NCBI RefSeq assembly: GCF_034440735.1
Contig: NZ_CP140100.1
Span: 62,001-126,000, forward strand
Direction of reading: 5' to 3'
DNA: 64,000 nucleotides
DNA from: Deinococcus sp. AB2017081
GTDB lineage: Bacteria; Deinococcota; Deinococci; Deinococcales; Deinococcaceae
In this document: in pieces, positions 60,257-64,000 of the stretch
Position numbering within the stretch: position 1 is the stretch's first letter
Layout of the letters: every line of letters starts with the position of its first letter
The notes under the pieces: model-generated
What the model saw: only the letters and a program-made list of their open reading frames with translations
Told to the model about the DNA's origin: nothing
Database searches by the model: none
Program-made: the position numbers and the translations under genes

Positions 60257-61652
60257 TCAGATCCAGGTAGTGGTCGGCGATGTCCTGGGCGCTCATCCCC
60301 GGCGACCACTGGCCGCGCCGCTGCTGGCTGACGCGCTCCTCGCTGGTGCCCTCGGTGATGACCTCGTACAGCACGGCCTGTTTGCCCTCGGATTTCCGCA
60401 GGATGCGGCCCAGGCGCTGGATGTGTTCGCGCTCGGTCGCGGTGCCGGACAGGACGACCGCCACGCTCGCCTCGGGCACGTCCACGCCCTCGTTCAGCAC
60501 GCGGCTGGTCACGAGGATGCGGTAGTCACCGCTGCGGAAGTTCTCCAGCATGGCGTGCCGTTCCTTGACCGGCGTCTGGTGCGTGATCGCGGGGATCAGG
60601 AACTCGCGCGAGATGCGGTACACCGTGGCGTTGTCGTCGGTGAAGATCAGCGTGCGGGCCGATGGATGGGTGGCGAGGATCTCCTCCAGCACGCGCAGCT
60701 TGCCCTCGGTGCCGTAGGCCAGGGACTTCGCCTCGCGGTGCGCCCTCATCGCCGCTCTGCCCTGCGGAGAACCACTCGCGCGGATGAACTCCGTCCAGCC
60801 CTCCAGCGAGCCCAGACGGATGCCCTGCAGACGCAGGAAGTCGTTGCGCTGGCGGATCAGGTCGTCGTAGCGCCGCTGCTCGCCCGCGCTGAGCTTCACG
60901 CGGATGATCGTCTCGCGGTAGTCCGCCAGCGTGTCGCCCGCCAGTTCGTCGGGGGCCACCGAGTACACGACCGGGCCGATCAGGTCGTCCAGATCGCGTT
61001 CGCGGCCGTCCGAGCGCTTCGGCGTGGCCGACAGCCCCAGGCGGTACGGTGCGAGGCCCATCTGCGCGATCACGCGCGTGAAGTCGCTGGGCAGGTGGTG
61101 GCACTCGTCGAAGATCTGGAACGCGTACGTTCCGGCCAGGGTCTCGGCGTGGATGGCGGCGGAATCGTAGGTGCTGACCAGCAGCGGCGTGTCGTCGTGG
61201 CTGCCGCCGCCCAGCACGCCCACGTTCGTGTCGGGGAAGGCCGCGACCAGGCCCGCGTACCACTGCTGCAGCAGATCCAGGGTCGGCACGCAGATCAGCG
61301 CCGACCGGGGCGTGTCGCGCAGGGCCAGCTGCGCCACCAGGGTCTTGCCGGCCCCGGTGGGCAGCACGACCACGCCGCGCCGCCCCGCGTCCTTCCACGC
61401 CCGCAGCGCCGCCATCTGGTGCGGGTACGGCGTCACGTCGCGCGCGAAGCCGAGTTCCAGTTTCGAGAACACGGCCGCCTCGTCGACCACTGAGACACCC
61501 GCGCTGCGCAGCGCCTCCATGACCGGGCGGTAGCTCGCGCCGGGCGCCCGGTGGTTCTGGCTGCGGGCATCCCACGTGAACCAGCACGCGACCACCTCCG
61601 GCACCTCCCGCAGGACGAGCGTGCCCCGATCCAGGCGCAGTGTGGGACGCAT
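60243..61652 (-). CDS. XPB-like superfamily 2 DNA helicase
   Basis: A 469-residue helicase: Walker A VVLPTGAGKTLVAQLAL, DEAH-type box QIFDECHHLPSDF, motif III LGLSATPKRSDG and motif VI ERIQRLGRILRKSEG-like (HIQRLGRILRKSEG). An N-terminal damage-recognition-like domain precedes it (residues about 1-75). It has the compact bacterial/archaeal XPB layout. The RED motif of XPB is not obvious; GRERDLDD is the nearest. First gene of the leftward pair with the nuclease. Confidence 0.9.
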   Translation of the reverse strand: MRPTLRLDRGTLVLREVPEVVACWFTWDARSQNHRAPGASYRPVMEALRSAGVSVVDEAAVFSKLELGFARDVTPYPHQMAALRAWKDAGRRGVVVLPTGAGKTLVAQLALRDTPRSALICVPTLDLLQQWYAGLVAAFPDTNVGVLGGGSHDDTPLLVSTYDSAAIHAETLAGTYAFQIFDECHHLPSDFTRVIAQMGLAPYRLGLSATPKRSDGRERDLDDLIGPVVYSVAPDELAGDTLADYRETIIRVKLSAGEQRRYDDLIRQRNDFLRLQGIRLGSLEGWTEFIRASGSPQGRAAMRAHREAKSLAYGTEGKLRVLEEILATHPSARTLIFTDDNATVYRISREFLIPAITHQTPVKERHAMLENFRSGDYRILVTSRVLNEGVDVPEASVAVVLSGTATEREHIQRLGRILRKSEGKQAVLYEVITEGTSEERVSQQRRGQWSPGMSAQDIADHYLDLNAPD

Positions 61653-61924
61653 CCGGGCGTCATGCTAGGCGCGTCCGGAACCGCGCGGGGTAACTGAAGT
61701 CCCGATCGCACGTGCGCCGGCCGGGGCGTGACACGCTCGTCAGGGGCGCCCCCCTAGGATGGGCCCTGTGCTGTGCCCACGAGTCCACCCTGACGGCCCG
61801 CTGCCCCGCCCCGGGGCCGGGCGGGCGGCGGGCCTTCATGGGCCCTTGAGGTGTGGGGTGAACCGCAGCGCCGCTGGGGCGCGCGCTGCTACTGTTCGGC
61901 AATCCATGACTGGGCGGCGTGCGT

Positions 61925-64000
61925 ATGTCTGAACCGGCGACCTCTGCGGGAGCACCAGATCGGCCGGGGCACGACCTGCTGTCGGCCCTGCCGGACGCGT
62001 GTATCCTGCTCGACCGGGCGCAGCGGGTGGTGGATCTGAATGCCCCGGCCGCGGCCCTGCTGAACGTGGAGCTCCGGGCCGCCCGGCACCAGGCCGTCTG
62101 GGATCTGCTGCCCGAGTGGCTGGCGTCGCCGGCCGGCCCGGAGCTCACGCACGCCGTGCAGCACGGTCAGGCCGCCGACGTCGAGGTGCACGATACGGCG
62201 CGTGGGCGCCGGCTGCAGGTGCGGGTCTTCGCGCGGCACGACGGGACCGGGCTGCTGTGCCGGGAGGTGACGCCCCGCTCCCGCGACGGCGCCTCGGCGC
62301 TGCTGACTCGGCACGCCAGCGACCTGCTCAGCGTGCACCTGCCCGACGGCCGCCTGACGTACCAGTCCCTCACGCCGGCTGCGGTGGCGGTGCTGGGATA
62401 CCAGGCCGACGAACTGATCGGCCGCGCCGCCCACGAGCTGATCCATCCGGACGACCTGCGCACCACGACCTACGAGGCGCTGCCGGATCAGCCGGGTGCC
62501 CGGCGCTACACCTACCGGATCCGCCGCAAGGACGGCACCTACCTGTGGCTGGAGACCACGACCCATGCCCTCAAGGGCCCGGACGGCGCGGTCACCGGGA
62601 TCCTGGCGAGTTCGCGGGACGTGACCGAGCGCCAGCAGGTCGGGGCGTTGCAGCGGCGCAACGAGTCCCTGCAGGCCGAGACCGACGCGCTGGCGGTGTT
62701 CGCGTCCTTTACCCGCATGGTGGGGGTCGAGAGCGATCCGCTCGCGCTGGCGCGGCACGCGGTGGAGACCCTGGCGCAGGCCTTCGTGCAGGGCAGCGCC
62801 GCGTATTTCGAGCCCGACGGTGACCGCTGGCGGGCGGTCGCGTGGGCCGGCCCGCTCACGCCGCAGGCCGTGGCGTACATCCAGGCGGGCCTGCCATTCC
62901 GGCATCTCACGCCGGACGCGGAGGGGCACGCGCAGTTCTTCGAGGGGTGGCCGCAGACCGAACCAGAGCTGGTCGGCCTGCTGCCGGACCTGCGCGCCGT
63001 GGCGGTGGCGCCGCTGCGGCGCGGGCCCGGCACCGTCGGCCTGCTGACGGCGGGGCTGACACACCGCCCGACCTGGAGTGGGCGCGACCGCGCCATGTTC
63101 AATGCCGTCGCGCAGGGCCTCTCGCTGGCCGACGAACGATCCCGGCTGACCCGGGAACTCCTGACGCAGCGGGCCGAACTGCAGGCCCGGACCGACGCCA
63201 TGGAGGGCTTCGCGGAACTCGCCCGGGATCTGGCCTTCGAGACGGACGTGCTGGCGGTGATCCGCCGCGCCCAGCAGATCGTCCTGGGGATGCTGCCGCC
63301 GGGAGTCGCGCTGTACTACGAGCCCGAGGACACCCGGTGGCGCGTGAAGGTGCAGGTCGGCAGCCTGAACAACGAGACGCTGCAGCGGACCGTCGACGCC
63401 GGACTGTCCCTTGAGGGCACGGGCAACCTCTGGATTCCGTGGCAGTCCGGCGAGGCCTACTATCAGGACTCCTATGCGCCGGACACCGACGGCCTGGCAG
63501 ACCAGACCGGCAACATCGGCTCCACGGCCACCGTACCGGTGGTCGTCGACGGTCGGCCCCGTGGCGTGCTCGCCGTGGCCCTGTTCGACCACCGGGCCTG
63601 GAGTCCCACGGACCGGATCATCCTCGACACGGCCGTCCGGCACCTGTCGCTCGCGCTGGAGCGGGCACACGTGGCCGGGGCCATGGACGCGCAGCGGGAG
63701 CAGCTCGTCGCCGCGAACGAGGGCCTGGAGGCCTTCAGCTACAGCGTGTCTCACGACCTGCGGGCGCCGCTGCGGCACATCCAGGGCTTCCTGGGCATCC
63801 TGCGGCGTGCCGTGGTGGCCGGCGACGCCGCCAAGGTCGACTCGGCCCTCGGGGTGGTCGACCAGGCGGCGGCGCGGATGAACGTCCTGATCGACGCCCT
63901 GCTGAACTTCTCCTACGTGTCGCGCAACACGCTGGCGCGGGATCCGGTGGACCTCACCGTCCTGGTGCAGGCGGTGCGCACTGAGCTGCCGCCGTCCCAG
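61925..64000 (+). CDS. Large PAS-GAF-GAF sensor histidine kinase, 3' end cut by window
   Basis: From the ATG at 61925 the frame is open for 692 codons to the window end. PAS-like segment about residues 20-110 (DACILLDRAQRVVDLNAPAA), PAS about 130-245 (LLSVHLPDGRLTYQSLTPAA, RRKDGTYLWLETTTHALKG), GAF about 260-400 and a second GAF about 425-580 (MLPPGVALYYEPEDTRW). The HisKA box FSYSVSHDLRAPLRHIQG has His610. The ATPase domain lies outside. No transmembrane segment. Divergent from the XPB gene across 272 bp. The second GAF resembles that of the kinase at 34822. Confidence 0.85.
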   Translation, partial: MSEPATSAGAPDRPGHDLLSALPDACILLDRAQRVVDLNAPAAALLNVELRAARHQAVWDLLPEWLASPAGPELTHAVQHGQAADVEVHDTARGRRLQVRVFARHDGTGLLCREVTPRSRDGASALLTRHASDLLSVHLPDGRLTYQSLTPAAVAVLGYQADELIGRAAHELIHPDDLRTTTYEALPDQPGARRYTYRIRRKDGTYLWLETTTHALKGPDGAVTGILASSRDVTERQQVGALQRRNESLQAETDALAVFASFTRMVGVESDPLALARHAVETLAQAFVQGSAAYFEPDGDRWRAVAWAGPLTPQAVAYIQAGLPFRHLTPDAEGHAQFFEGWPQTEPELVGLLPDLRAVAVAPLRRGPGTVGLLTAGLTHRPTWSGRDRAMFNAVAQGLSLADERSRLTRELLTQRAELQARTDAMEGFAELARDLAFETDVLAVIRRAQQIVLGMLPPGVALYYEPEDTRWRVKVQVGSLNNETLQRTVDAGLSLEGTGNLWIPWQSGEAYYQDSYAPDTDGLADQTGNIGSTATVPVVVDGRPRGVLAVALFDHRAWSPTDRIILDTAVRHLSLALERAHVAGAMDAQREQLVAANEGLEAFSYSVSHDLRAPLRHIQGFLGILRRAVVAGDAAKVDSALGVVDQAAARMNVLIDALLNFSYVSRNTLARDPVDLTVLVQAVRTELPPSQ

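Noticed and set aside
1..64000. tRNA, rRNA or riboswitch genes
   Set aside because: No cloverleaf ends, rRNA cores or known aptamer motifs were recognised by eye; a covariance search (tRNAscan-SE, Infernal) would be decisive.

Overview
The window reads as one stretch of a high-GC Deinococcus replicon, most likely a megaplasmid or secondary chromosome. Reasons: a repA-type initiator next to a large iteron array and an AT-rich block, a parA-parB pair about 4 kb away, an XPB helicase/Bax1 nuclease pair, and five histidine kinases plus receiver-only regulators of the style common in Deinococcus. The genus is inferred from these protein types; no rRNA or other phylogenetic marker is present.

Layout. 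(1) 1-13743: an inducible uptake and catabolic locus of unknown substrate. A leftward operon (binding protein, two permeases, three double-domain SnoaL/NTF2-like proteins, a histidinol-dehydrogenase-family enzyme, a carbon-nitrogen hydrolase) faces a rightward operon (cupin, alpha/beta hydrolase, HpcH/HpaI aldolase, second histidinol-dehydrogenase-family enzyme, LacI regulator, SDR). Two copies of one LacI-type operator sit just downstream of two divergent promoters between them. (2) 13999-20764: an MFS exporter, its apparent HTH regulator broken by an in-frame TGA, a GAF histidine kinase, and a decayed Ig-like lipoprotein region. (3) 20765-30650: an alpha-mannoside locus with cytosolic GH38 mannosidase, ABC importer without ATPase, ROK kinase, ROK repressor and mannose-6-phosphate isomerase, which together form a complete route to fructose-6-phosphate. 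(4) 30651-46570: an accessory zone full of IS5, IS3 and IS6-family elements or remnants. It carries an aldo/keto reductase, a histidine kinase, an alpha/beta hydrolase, a frameshifted thermonuclease, a GH43 lipoprotein and parAB. (5) 46722-51485: a histidine kinase with convergent receiver protein, decayed genes, repA and the iteron origin. (6) 51943-58960: a further histidine kinase, two receiver proteins, small unknown genes and IS6 debris. (7) 59030-64000: Bax1-type nuclease and XPB helicase, then a large histidine kinase cut by the window end.

Best candidates for something undescribed are the SnoaL-triplet/double-HisD regulon with its mirrored operators, the 33-bp-register iteron array, and a hairpin straddling the stop codon of the IS6-type transposases that keeps its pairing through a two-base compensatory change. 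All functional calls come from reading motifs; no database search was possible.
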